A stretch of DNA of 64,000 nt from the NCBI RefSeq assembly GCF_029873635.1, contig NC_080418.1, positions 9,195,062-9,259,061 on the forward strand. Reading direction: 5' to 3'. Both the position numbers and the translations under genes were made by a program. Source of the DNA: Malania oleifera (Eukaryota > Streptophyta > Magnoliopsida > Santalales > Ximeniaceae). Under the pieces are notes generated by a model, which did not search any database, was not told the DNA's origin, and was given only the letters and a program-made list of their open reading frames with translations. Positions within the stretch are counted from its first letter, which is position 1. Every line of letters starts with the position of its first letter. Below are positions 36,300 through 47,036 of this stretch, piece after piece.

Positions 36300-37070
36300 C
36301 TTATTTTTGAGACTTTTGCATTGCCTCCTAAAGTGACCCGTTTTCCTACAGTTTCAGCATTGTCCTTTTGGCCAAATCTCGATTTGCTTATGTTCCTATT
36401 AGAATTTCTAGATTTTAATCTACCTCGATTTGAATTTCTATCATTGCCTCTACCTCTTGTCTCAAGATTTAGGGCAGAACCAGATCCTGAGGTTTCACCA
36501 GTAGCCTTTTTGCGAATCTCCTAAGCCAAAACTAAATCTCGTATGTCATTATACATTAATTTTTCCTTTCCTGTGGAGTTACTTACAACAATCCTCATGG
36601 TCTCCCAACTGTTTGGCAATGAAGCCAGAACAATCAATGCGCATATCTCATCATCAAAATCAATTTCTACAAACGACAATTGATTTGTAATTGTGTTAAA
36701 ATCGTTCAAATGTTGTGCAACTTATGCATTCTTTGCCATCTTTGAATTAAATAGTTTCTTCATCAGATGTACCTTATTATTTGCTAACAACTTTTCATAC
36801 ATACCAGACAAAGCCTTCATCAGATTTGTTGTGGTCTTCTCCTTTACAACGTTGTGTGCAATGGACCTAGACAGAGTTAACACCCAGTACTTGTCTATCA
36901 AAGAGAGTTTATTCCTCATCTTTCATAATTGTAGGTTTTTCTCCTAGAAGCGGCAGATGCAACTTATTCCCATAGAGATAATCCTCGATTTGCATCCTTC
37001 AGAATCCAAAGTCCGTGCCATCAAAATTTTCTATTCCAGGCACCTTTCTTGTTTCCTCTGCTATTGCTCC
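36300..37070 (-). pseudogene. Copia gag with broken zinc knuckle
   Basis: Starts near 37065 with VPGIENFDGTDFGF, then stops and frameshifts, LTLSRSIAHNVVKEKTTTNL, MKALSGMYEKLLANNKVHLM, HLNDFNTITNQLSFVEIDFD and LIVLASLPNSWETMR, the normal gag order. The nucleic-acid-binding knuckle reads C-stop-NCRKTGHFRRQC (about 36320-36362); the second position is Trp in relatives (TGG to TGA). The ATG expected at the start appears to be GTG. Confidence 0.85.
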
Positions 37071-37089
37071 CACTCAAGCCTAACTGTAG

Positions 37090-37103
37090 GCTTTGATACC
37101 AGT
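37090..37103 (-). other. Primer-binding site of the copia element
   Basis: Minus strand: the LTR end ...CCTTTCA is followed by ACTGGTATCAAAGCC; TGGTATCA pairs with initiator tRNA-Met. Confidence 0.88.
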
Positions 37104-37810
37104 TGAAAGGGGAATAAACAAACACGCAAAAATTCCTAGAATACAAAACCTGTGAGAAACAAGATAAAGACAAGCACGCGCCAAAGAAAATAATCACACG
37201 CACGCATAAGACAATATTTACGTGATTCAGAAATTTTGCTTATGTCCACAGAGTTGCAAGAATTTCACTATTATTAGGGAAGTATACAGAGTGCAACAAT
37301 TACAAAGTTTCTTTCACTTTCAACAAAGAAAAAACAACGTACACACACCCTAAAAGCCAAAGTGAACCCCTTTGGATCATGCACACAGGAGCTCACAACA
37401 CTCTCTACGCTGCTGCACACTTCTATGCCGCACTCCGCACATAGTCGAACATTAGAAATATACATCTTAGGGTTTACAAGATCAAAACTTTGAAAATAGG
37501 AAAGTTATGTTGAAATCTCGTACAGAAGATCGTCGCTGTTGACCTAGTCGCACCCCTGTTCCCCATGGTCGCGACCTGGTCGAGTCTCATGGGAAATCAG
37601 GAATCTTGAACTTCAGCATCCTCGACATAGTCGCGCCATTAAGTCTTGCTGGTTGAGATGATGGTTAAGCCTATCAGGATTTCGTCCTTCAGGATATCTC
37701 AAAATCTCAACTTGGTCGTCCTTCAGGGTCTTCCTGATCAAGCACTTGGGCGAGACTCTCAGTATTTCTAGCTAGGCCTGGGCCTATACTAAGCTCCACA
37801 AAGCCCAACA
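37104..37810 (-). repeat. 5' LTR of the copia element
   Basis: 707 bp, homologous to 28075-28792 with many scattered substitutions and small indels. It is followed by TSD CAATG. Confidence 0.93.
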
Positions 37811-37815
37811 CAATG

Positions 37816-38007
37816 AACCTAATCTACCATTTACCGCTGACTTTAGGAGTATACTTGAGTCAAATTGAGTGAGATGCTTCATTCAAAATTTTAAACTCGA
37901 ATCTCAAGACCTCAATTAATTCAAAATTATTGAACTCAAATTTGATTCAATTGCAACTTATCAAAACTTAAACTCAATTCAATTAAACTCAATGCAATTA
38001 TAAAATA
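37816..38007. other. AT-rich spacer
   Basis: AACTCAA/TTGAATT-rich low-complexity sequence between the copia element and the inverted-repeat element. No gene. Confidence 0.5.
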
Positions 38008-38503
38008 GAGTAAAATCCAACAAAACTTGTTTACTTTTCAAAATATGACACTTCACTCTTTGAGTTTTCGAAAATTACGACTAAATCCCCCGATGTTTAA
38101 TTTAATTGACAAAATGAACATTCTGTTAGTCAACCCTTAAGTTTAGTAAAAAAAAATTAAATTAAATAATAACCCTTAATAATGATAATTTTACCCTTCC
38201 TCTCAATTTTGATATGATAAATTTTAAAAAAATGACATTATTTAATAAATTAGGTTGGAAAATTTGAACATAAATTATAATATATTTTGAAAATTAAATT
38301 TATATGTGATTGAACACCCAACGACTAAGTCAGGTCAATTAGTTGACATAAGCATGACAACATAATTAAATTATTATTTTAAAATTTTTAAAATTATGAA
38401 GAATAAATGATTAATACAAATAACTCAAATAAAATTAAATAATTATATTATTACAAAATATTTATTATATACATTTCTTGACAATTAAATAATTAAATAT
38501 ATT

Positions 38504-40680
38504 TGTTAGAATTGGTATATTCTCAAGAGGGGGAGGGGTGAATTGGGTATTTAAAAAATTTCTTCCTCAGTATAATTAATCCAGAAGCAGTATACGACAA
38601 CATAAGGTCTGTCTAGAACATATACCAATTCAATAAATAAACAGTATAATCAGAGTAATAAAAAATATCATACAGGTGCAAAAAATAAATTGCATATAAA
38701 TAAAGCTGACACCAGATATGATATCGGAGTTTGGCCAATATTGCCTACGTCCCCGCCTCAAGCTCACAAGTAAGAGGATTCCACTAATTGCTCACTTGCA
38801 GGTGGAGGAGACCGATTACAACACCTTATAGGCTGGTGCACCTAGTTCTCCTAACTGGGTCTGAACCAATTCGGTGCTCTCCTAATCGGGTCTGAGCAAG
38901 TATAAGACTATTCATAGGGCTAGTCTCCCTCTTCCGACAACCTTTCGGGAATACAACAGATACTCAAATAAATTTTTTGCATACAAATAGAATGCTTCTA
39001 CAAAAGCATATGTGTACAAGTTGAAGCACAAACGCACTCACGTATGATATGAAGTAAAAGCTTAATGTGAGAATGGGTAAACTATATTTTAACTCTCAGT
39101 AATATGTGAATATGAGTATGTGAGAGTAAGATCTTTGATATCAATATAAAATTTTTACCAAATGTATTTATCAAAGAATCTTTGAAACCCTAAACAAATA
39201 TCTTCAAAAATATTTTTCAAGTATCAAGCACAGTAGATATTAGGGTTTAGGCTTACAAAAATGGTTTTATTAAAAACTCAAAGCAAGCTTTTGAATCTTG
39301 CAATAAGCATGCAAAGATTCACAAGCTAAGGAAGAGTCTTTCCAACAATATCTATGAATGAAATAATAAGAAAAGAACTCACGCTTACTCTCTAAAAAAT
39401 TTACAAATATGAACGAGAGAGAATAAGCTTTTAAAAATATATGAAAATATGCCCATAAGAATGTTTATCAATCACTCTTCAAGTTGCAATAGGTTTACAA
39501 ATGAAGAGGATGAAAACTATATGCTTTCTCTTTCTAAAATGATTTTGCAAAGGAAAAATGAGAAAGAGAATCAAATATACTTGAAAATCAAAGAGTATAA
39601 AATTATTACAAAAAATACTTTGGAGAGAATTTTTGTTAATAAAAAATTAATATCATGTCTAATCAAGGCAAATGAGGGAGTATATATAGATATTGGGAAA
39701 AATATGACTGTTGGGGATATAGACGGTAGTTTGGGAATTTTTAAATTATGTTTAATAAAAATAACCCATTTTAAGTTTGGTAAAAATTTCACCAGCCCAG
39801 GAGGTTCGGTCGACCATATTTAGGTTTCGGTCGACCGTATTGCTATGTTCGGTCGACCGTGGCACTTTTGAACTAAGGATGTGGTCGACCATCTCAGGGT
39901 GATTTTGAACCCCTTTGTGGGTTCGGTCGACCAAGACAATGACGGTCGGCTACTCAACTAGGTTCGGTCGACTGTGGCAAAAATGAACTATGCATTTGGT
40001 CAACCGAGTAGCTGGGGTGTTAGATACCTATTGGTTCGGTCGACCTAGGACAATATGTTTAAAACTGAATGGTCAACCGAGGGAAGTCAATATGTTGACT
40101 TCGGACCGGTTCGGTCGACCGTTGAAGCTCAGTTCAAAGACGATCGGTCGACCGAGCCTTACTCAACAAGTTGACCCTGGGCAAACAGTGTTTTGTTCGA
40201 CCGTTGGATTATAATACAAGTTTGGTCGGTCGACCGAGAGCATTGAATTTTATTGTTTTGCCTTTAATTTGACAAAAAAAATCCAACATCGATCAACCGT
40301 TGTTCTTTTTACCCCAAATCGACCCTAAAGTTATTTCAAAAACCTTTGTTTGATAATGTGTTTGGTGTAAGTATTGGGTCCTCTAAGGTCTGTCTATGGT
40401 CATCGTGAGCTATCATCTATATTATGCATGTCATGCATTATTACAGACCAAATTACAAAAACAAAATGCAATGCAATAAAATCAAATATGTCTTCTTGTC
40501 TTTTGCTATTTAGACCCCATGGAATATGCCAAGTTGAATGCGCTTTAAGTTCTGACTTGCTTCTACTTTCTGTCCCTTATGTGTGTGTCAAAATAGAAAC
40601 ATATTTAATCACTTAAAACACACATAATTTACTAGTGTTTTGTCAATATCAAAATAAGGATCATACTCAAAAAGGCAACA
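38504..40680 (-). mobile_element. Solo LTR, Sirevirus (copia) type
   Basis: TGTTAGAATTGGTATATTCTC...AAAAGGCAACA with a perfect TSD ATATT (38499-38503 and 40681-40685). The minus strand reads TGTTGCC...TTTTGATATTGACAAAACAC... to ...CCAATTCACCCC...CTTGAGAATA. TATA box (minus strand ATCTATATATACT) at about 39680-39693. The palindrome array lies upstream of it. A conserved GGCGGGGACGTAGGCAA block lies near the low-coordinate end (38735-38760). Confidence 0.93.
39800..40290 (-). promoter_or_regulatory. Array of CGGTCGACCG palindromes upstream of the LTR TATA box
   Basis: About a dozen sites at roughly 25-50 bp spacing: TTCGGTCGACCATA, TTTCGGTCGACCGTATT, TTCGGTCGACCGTGG, GTGGTCGACCATC, TTCGGTCGACCAAG, TTCGGTCGACTGTGG, TTCGGTCGACCTAGG, TGGTCAACCGAGG, TTCGGTCGACCGTTG, GATCGGTCGACCGAGC and GGTCGGTCGACCGAGAG. 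Several are perfect 10-14 bp palindromes centred on GTCGAC. The nearest is about 110 bp upstream of the TATA box. Confidence 0.75.
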
Positions 40681-41486
40681 ATATTTTTAACAAATAAGAT
40701 ATAGTTTTAAAATTTTAATTTGGATTAGACAATTGGTTGATTTGTGGATTGTTTATTAAGTTTGGTTTGAATACAATATTTAATAACATAATAACTTGAA
40801 TAAGAAAAATTAGTAAATTGTCTTGAGTTTCTTTATCCATTTAATATCTATACTATATGCACAAACAAAATTTAATTTTATAGTTTTAATTTATAATGAA
40901 TGAATTTTGAAAATTTAGTTCATATTTTTTTAACATTATGTTTAATAAGTTACTTGAAATTAAAAATATGGACTTATGTTTTATAATGTGTTTAGTCATT
41001 AAATTTATAAGAAAATTATATTTAAAAAATATTTTGTATTATTATAATTACTAAGTATTCTTTGTGATTTATTAGTAATTTTTATTTATCATATATATAT
41101 TTAAAATATGAAATAATAATAGATTTTTTTTTTTGGTTATGCTGATGCCAATTGGTTGAACTAAAGGAATTGAACCGAATAAACTAATTAATTTGATAAT
41201 CAATTAGGTTTTCGAGTCGCTTAGTTTTCAAAATATTATATTGATTCATTTCTTCAATTTAATTTATTAAATTTGTGCCATTTCAAAATATCATTTTATA
41301 ATGACTAAAAATAAATTTTTTTTCACATTTGCATAATGGTTGACTAATTGTCAACTAATAGAAGATTCATTTTGTTAATAAAATTAAAACTCAGAAGGTT
41401 ATTTCATAGTTTTTCAAAACACAGGGAGTGAAATGACATTTTTTTGAAAATTTAGGAGGTATTATTGGATTTTACCTAGTAAAATA

Positions 41487-42198
41487 ATATTAATTTTATG
41501 TAAAAAACATAAAAACATTAAATATGTTTATGAATAAATATTTTTTAAAATGAAATACTTCAAGATTATGTGTGTAATTTATATATCATATTAAGTAACT
41601 TAATAATATTATAAAATAATAAAATTATAAAAAGTCGATTAGATTTGGAAATTTGAAAATTTGAAAATCGAATGAAACAATAAGTTATTCTCTGTAATAT
41701 TAAGTGAGAAATTAATTAATTTTATATTTTTATTGGTACAATTAAAGACATATTTTATTAAATTTATGCAATTAAAATTATGACAATAGATTCATTTTTC
41801 TTATAGCAATACATTAAAAGGTACTATTAAGTCAATATTTTTTGTACACCTCGGTAAGTTTTATCAATTTTTTATATACAAAATAAGCATATCCTTAATT
41901 ATAACAAATAAAAGTATAAGAACTTAAATAATTTTTACTTAATAAAATAGAAATTAATTTATAATTTTATTTAATTTAAATTCGAAAAAAATTGAGCCAA
42001 ATAAAGGAATAATGGTTAATGAGGCAGTATATCTGATTTTTTTTTTTTTTTTTAACACACGTTTAATTGATCCAAGAAAACCCAAATTGGGTTTTTGTTA
42101 TTATTTTCACAAATTTATTGGCTGACAAAACGAAAGCCAAAAAACACAAAAACAAAACAAAAATTTGACCATTAATTCTCAATTGAAATTAAATTAGT
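41487..42198. other. AT-rich intergenic DNA, 3' flank of the heat-shock gene
   Basis: No gene. The last 20-40 bp before 42198 form the 3' UTR side of the minus-strand sHSP gene; AATTAAT-like sequence could serve in poly(A) signalling. Confidence 0.5.
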
Positions 42199-42686
42199 TT
42201 AACCAGAGATCTCAATGGCCTTGAGGTCGCGCTTCCTTCCGGCTTCCTTAGGGACGGTGACTGTGAGAACGCCGTGTTCCATGGAAGCTCTCACGTGATC
42301 CATCTTCGCATTTTCCGGCAGCCGAAACCGCCGCATGAACTTGCCAGAGCTACGCTCCACTCGGTGCCACATGTCGCTGTTCTCCTCCTGCTCTCTGCTT
42401 CTCTCCCCGCTGATCTGCAGAACCCTGTCGTCTTCTACCTCCACCTTCACCTCCTCCTTCCTCAGCCCCGGCATATCCGCCTTGAACACGTGCGCCTCCA
42501 GCGTCTCCTTCCAGTGTATGCGCGCGCTCGCAAATGCGGAGGTTTCCCGAGAAAATGCAAGCTCGTGGTTGGGGGCGAACGGCGAAGACGAGAAGTCCCT
42601 GTACGGATCCGATCCCAAACGTCCATCGAGAAAGGATCGTAGGCGTTGCTTCGCCGGCCGCCGGAGAATCCGGGCACGATCGACAT
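42199..42686 (-). pseudogene. Class I cytosolic small heat-shock protein (Hsp20), frameshifted by a 5-bp duplication
   Basis: The natural start is ATG at 42686: [20 protein letters not shown], then MDVWD. There GGATC is present twice in tandem (about 42606-42615), which shifts the frame and ends translation after 74 codons. The other frame then carries the rest of the family protein: [103 protein letters not shown] and KAIEISG. With one GGATC the protein would be 160 residues, normal for class I. The alpha-crystallin domain and the GVL motif are intact. Such proteins are ATP-independent chaperones that hold unfolding proteins in heat stress. The break could be true pseudogenisation, a recent excision footprint or a sequence error. 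Confidence 0.9.
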
Positions 42687-42950
42687 TGGAGGAGGAAAAT
42701 TTACAGGAAAAAAAAAAAAAACGTAGCGTTTGGCTATCGAGAAAATTTTGCGAAGAACTGGTGAATCAATCTCTGGTAAGAAATTCGGTATTTAAAAGGA
42801 CGAGAGGGGGAATTGGAGGTATTTTGTCGGTGATTTTGATTTTTGACCCGTTCTTCGCTCCGTAGGAATTTCACGATGCGGTTGGTTTCCAAGAATTTGA
42901 TTTGGCTCCCAATCGAAATCAATTTACCCATTTTGTCAGTCAGCTGTTCG
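42687..42950 (-). promoter_or_regulatory. Upstream region of the sHSP gene
   Basis: A T13 tract precedes the ATG, and TTTTAAATACC (minus strand, about 42787-42798) is a TATA-like box some 100 bp upstream. GAA and TTC triplets are present (for example GGAATTTC near 42865, CCAAGAATTTG near 42890), but I see no perfect heat-shock element of three adjacent nGAAn units, so heat control cannot be shown. Confidence 0.4.
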
Positions 42951-43749
42951 ATGAGATTTTTATGCCCGACGTCTTAAATTTGCAGTTTGGTAGTGTGGAT
43001 TCAGAAGGAGTGAATCAAGTGATATATTCCAACCAATTTTTTGTTCATAAAAAATATAAATAAACAAACCATTCCCTATTTTTAATTTGTTCTAAATTGC
43101 AGAATTCAATATTTGATCTCATGAATTTGGGCGTTAAGTGTTTTTTTTCCCAATTTAAATTTATTTTAATTAAAAATATTTAACAAAAGTTTGGGTGGAA
43201 CTTTATTTTTGAAATCGATATGCCCAAAAAAATGCCGTACAATCCACCATTTTTTAATTAAAAGACTTTGGATGGTCTAACATCTTTTAATTAAAAGAGC
43301 TTGCACGTGAGCGTTGGGTTGGATTGTACAATCCGGATAATGGGAAGGTAGTATATAAGAAATGGAAATGAGGTATATTTTTCTACATGATATTGTTTAA
43401 ACCTAGTTGTTATTGTTTGCCACTTGAGAGAGATTCTCAAATTTGAGTAAAAATTTGTATTAGTTTGTAATAAAAAATTGATATTTTATATCTTGAATTT
43501 GGTTATATTGAAATCAATTTGATGATTTGAAGCATTCTTGTGGAATCCCCAATTTGAGGTTTAAGGTTTTTTTTTTTTTTTTTTTTTTTAATGTTTGAAT
43601 ATTTCATGTATAATTGATAAATGCAGATTAAATTTATTTGAATAAATGATGAATGCAAATGAGGTTTTGTTTTTGATAGCATGAAATTATATTATATCAT
43701 ATGTATTTTTTTATGAAATGTAAATTTAGCATGAAAAATTGTCTTTATA
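42951..43749. other. Intergenic DNA
   Basis: No gene. A hairpin-forming segment lies at 43230-43336 (GTACAATCCACC and GGTTGGATTGTAC), including the perfect palindrome GGATTGTACAATCC. A T23 tract lies at about 43567-43590. Confidence 0.5.
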
Positions 43750-44293
43750 TTCAAGATTCTAGCATTAGGGATGTGCCTTCGAATAATGGTTGTTGCACTT
43801 GGGTGGCCTCGGGATAGACAAGCTTTGTCTCGTGAAAAATTCTTGTTTAGCAATTCTTGGAAGACTAGTTCCCTAATATTGTACAGAAAGTGTGTTGATT
43901 AGGCCCAAAATCATTGTTTGATTTTATTAGAATCAAATCTCATTTAGATGAGACCCTACCCTTTTTAGGTTTAAGAGCATGTATATCACACTATTCTTTT
44001 CTTGATAATGTTTGAGAAAATTGAAGTTTGTCAAAAACAAGCTAAATTAGTGGGGAAAAAGATATGTTTGTGAATATCTCAGAGAATTCAAAACGATATT
44101 TCGAATAACACTATGGATAGGTTGGTGGAGTGTGGTTGTTAGGGAAGAGAGGAGTTGGCGCCAGAAGCCGATGGTCAAGTGGATTAAAAAGAGGGGGATC
44201 ATAACAGTAAGTTGTTTCATAGGGTGGCAAATGAAAGGAGGAGAAAAAAATCTCATTAAAGAGCTGGAATTAGACTTAGGGAGGGTGGTGAAG

Positions 44294-46504
44294 TGATGTG
44301 AATGGTGTATTCCAAAGAGGGGACGGGATGAATTGAGTAATTAAAAATTCTTAAGTTAATTATGTCCTAATTCTGGACCACAAACAATATTACATAACTT
44401 AGGGTCTTTTTAAGCAATCCCAATATCCCATAAATGTTTAAAACATGTATGTAAAATAGTCAATACAATAAATAATCAAACACACATGTGCAAAAATTAA
44501 ATAGCAAAGGGAAAGAGAAATAAGACACAATATTTTTATTGAGGTTTGACCAATACTGCCTACGTCCTTACCTTAGGCCAACAACTTAAGGATTCCACTA
44601 AGTGCTCACTTTACCGGGTGGAGTGATGTTGTTTACAATACTCTTTATGAGGTGGAGTCTCCTCGGTTCACTTACAGGCGAAACCAAACCAATTCTCCTT
44701 ACGAGGTGGAGTCTCCTTAGTTCAATTCATCAGGTAGAGCCAAACTGTTTCTCCGTACAAGGCGGAGTCTCCTCAGTTTACTTATCGGGCGGAACCAAAT
44801 CTCTCCTTATGGGGCGGAGTCTCCCTAACTCACCTAATTGGCCTAGAGTCATACCTATACACCTTACATGATAGTGTATTTCTCTTCAGGCCACGCCTGG
44901 AATACAAAGATAATAATTTTTGCGTACAAAGAAATACTTCTACAAAAGCATATGTGTATAAATTGAAGTTCTAAAATGCACTCAGATGAAATGATTTATG
45001 CTCGGTAGAGTATGAGTATTTTTCTCAAAATAATTTTACAATCTTTGAAAATGATGTATATGATAAAAATACTTTAAAGATTTAATCCCAAAAATATTTC
45101 TCCAAAAATTATTTTTCAATGAAGTGTAGGAGAACTTAGGGTTTTGCTTTCAAATGGTTTTTACCCAAATAATAGTAAATGATCTTTGACAAAATATGAA
45201 GTATGAAAATATATGCTTTTTCAAAGATCTTGAAATCCCAAGTGCTTTCTTCTAAAAAATGATATTAAAAAATTATTGTTCAAGAAACTCAGGGTTTTTT
45301 GCTCAGATGAATTTTTGCAATGAAAAATATGAGTTTTTGAATCTTACAATGAATGTGTAAAGATTCTCAAGCTATAATAGGTTTCCCTAAAAATATTTAT
45401 TTAGAGAATATGTGGAAGAGACCTTAAGCTCACTCTCAAGGATGATTTAAAAAATAAAAGCTTATGTGAGAGTAAATGCTTTTGAATGAAATAAATGCCC
45501 AAATAACAACTTCTTTCAACAATCTCTCAAATGCAATCAATTTGCAAATGAAAGAAGTGAAAGGAAAGATTAAAGCTCTCTTTGGAAAAAGATTTTTCAA
45601 GTAAAAATAAAGAGAATATAAGAAATAAGGCATTTTTGAGAAAAATTTTGGGCTAATCTTCTTACTAATTATGCTTATGAAGGGGTTATATATAGAGTTT
45701 CCACGAAAAATGACCGTTAGGGACACAGAAGGTATTTTTAAAATTATTTAATAAAAAATTAAGGGCATTTTAGCGCTAAAATTTTGAGCAACCCGAGAGG
45801 GTATGTCGATTGAGGAAGGTGTCAATTGATTGACCTTAGGCGATTTTCCAAACCTTCGTAGGTTTAGTCGGCTGAGCCTTGAAGGCCGGTCGACTGAGCA
45901 TGTTTTGTTCTTCCATGGCTGGTCGACTGAGCTTTTAAATATGTCAAAAAATGAGGTCCGGTCGACTGGTGAATGCACTGGTCGACTATTCTTAAAGCGT
46001 AATTCAAATTTTACAAGGTTCGGTCGATTGAGGAAACTTAATTGAAAAAATGGTCGGTCGATTGAGTTTTGTAAAACTTTGACTTTTGGCCTAAGGCATG
46101 ATTGGTCAACTGAGCCAAATAAAGCAGTTAGGGCCCGGTCGATCGAGCTTTGATAAAAATCAAATTTTGACCTAGTTTAGTCCTTATAATTTTTCAAACC
46201 TTTGTGTATGAGTTCGGCATTTTAAAAAAAAAGGGTTTTCTTTGAAAGGTTGATATCATGCAAGACATGCACTCTTACAAACAAAATTTTAAATGCATTT
46301 ACAAGTCAAATAAAATATGTCTTCTTCTTTGCTCTTCTCTTGGAATACGATAAGTAGAGATGGTCTTTAAGTCCTTCAGGCTTCCATTTCTCGTTCCTTT
46401 ATGTGTGTGTTTGAATTATAACCCTACTCAACCACTTAAAAACACACATAAGATGCTTGTGCTTTGTCAGCATCAAAATAGAGATCAGACTCAAAAAATC
46501 AACA
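44294..46504 (-). mobile_element. Solo LTR, Sirevirus (copia) type, in the LINE fragment
   Basis: TGATGTGAATGGTGTATTCC...AAAAATCAACA with a perfect TSD TGAAG (44289-44293 and 46505-46509). Removing it with one TSD copy rejoins the LINE frame (GRVVK to DQSQI). The minus strand reads TGTTGATTTTTTGAG...TTTTGATGCTGACAAAGC. TATA-like CTATATATAA (minus) lies at about 45690-45700. A cluster of (A/G)GGCGGAGTCTCC(T/C) tandem words is at 44650-44825. Confidence 0.93.
45800..46150 (-). promoter_or_regulatory. Array of GGTCGACTGA-type sites upstream of the LTR TATA box
   Basis: Sites include GGTCGACTGAGC (about 45892 and 45912), GGTCGACTGGTG, GGTCGACTATTC, TTCGGTCGATTGAGG, GGTCGGTCGATTGAG and CCCGGTCGATCGAGC. 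These are the CGGTCGACCG family with C-to-T decay. They lie 110-460 bp upstream of the TATA box. Confidence 0.6.
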
Positions 46505-46588
46505 TGAAGGATCAATCACAAATTGAGAATGAGATCACCAATTTTTATAAAATGTTATACACTGATGAGTACAAGAATAAATTGATTA

Positions 46589-47036
46589 GTTAAGGTTACA
46601 ATATTCTATTAGTTAAGGTTACTATATTCTATCCCTTGTTTGAATTATAACTCCCATTGAATATGCAATTATTTAAAAGTCTAAAATATCCTTTTAACAA
46701 AAAAGATGTAAAGTATGTTAATGTTATAAAATTAAATTTAAATGTCATCTAATCACACTTTATTCTCCATTCAACAACCTATATACCCCCACCCACCTCA
46801 AATCTACACTCCCACGGTTTGGTTAAATAAATGAATTTATATGTGACAATAAATGTATATGTGAGAATAAAATTGTCATTGTTCATTGATATGTTGTTAC
46901 TTTTTCTTACTTTGATTCTTTGAAGATTGCAGTTATTCTGAAAAGCAATGATTATGATTATTAATGTTTTTAGGTGAGTAACTTGTGTTATAAGGCAATA
47001 GTTAGAATTTAGGATTTATGAGCTGTTATATATATA
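46589..47036. other. Intergenic DNA
   Basis: A 24-bp tandem duplication (ATTAGTTAAGGTTAC(A/T)ATAT...) at 46586-46634 and AT-rich sequence; no gene. Confidence 0.5.

Larger units (their letters stand above)
28075..37810 (-). mobile_element. Full-length Ty1/copia element, inactive, carrying nested LTRs
   Basis: LTRs 28075-28792 and 37104-37810 run TGAAAGGGGAATAAACAAAC...CCCAACA on the plus strand. There is a perfect TSD CAATG (28070-28074 and 37811-37815), a tRNA-Met PBS at 37090-37102 and a PPT beside 28792. Domain order on the minus strand is gag, zinc knuckle, protease, integrase, RT, RNase H, i.e. copia. The two LTRs differ at many sites, so it is not young. A 4.3-kb insertion (30207-34499) separates integrase from RT. 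Key catalytic residues are mutated. Confidence 0.95.
38008..41477. mobile_element. Terminal-inverted-repeat DNA element (MULE-like, non-autonomous), split by a solo LTR
   Basis: About 120-150 bp at the left end (GAGTAAAATCCAACAAAACT... TTTAATTTAATTGACAAAAT...) reappears inverted at the right end (complement AGGTAAAATCCAATAATACC ... TTTAATTTTATTAACAAAAT). The arms share long blocks despite substitutions. Flanking 9-mers TATAAAATA and AGTAAAATA match in 7 of 9 bases, in line with the 9-bp TSD of Mutator-like elements. Without the 2.18-kb solo LTR the element is about 1.3 kb, AT-rich and without a transposase frame. Confidence 0.55.
43750..46588 (+). pseudogene. LINE (L1-type) ORF2 fragment, split by a solo LTR
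   Basis: Across three frames the plus strand reads words typical of plant LINE ORF2 between the endonuclease and RT domains: SVLIRPK, DPTLFRFKSM, LKFVKNKLN-stop-WGK (about 43880-44060), WRQKPMVKWIKK, EGDHNSKLFHRVANERRRK (about 44160-44250), then KNLIKELELDLGRVVK up to 44293, and beyond the solo LTR DQSQIENEITNFYKMLYTDE. Several stops and at least two frameshifts are present. Nothing recognisable as RT follows after 46588, so the copy is truncated or too decayed. Confidence 0.8.

Noticed and set aside
36321..36524. Plus-strand frames opposite the copia gag and integrase (35254-36524)
   Set aside because: They are antisense shadows of a recognised polyprotein and lack family resemblance.
39800..40290. 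CRISPR-like array of palindromic repeats
   Set aside because: This is a plant LTR; sites are degenerate, unequally spaced, lie in a U3 region between TSD-flanked LTR ends, and no cas genes exist.
42199..42618. Intact 139-codon small heat-shock gene
   Set aside because: The codon at its start is TTG, not ATG. The true ATG is at 42686 in another frame, so this is a frameshifted gene.
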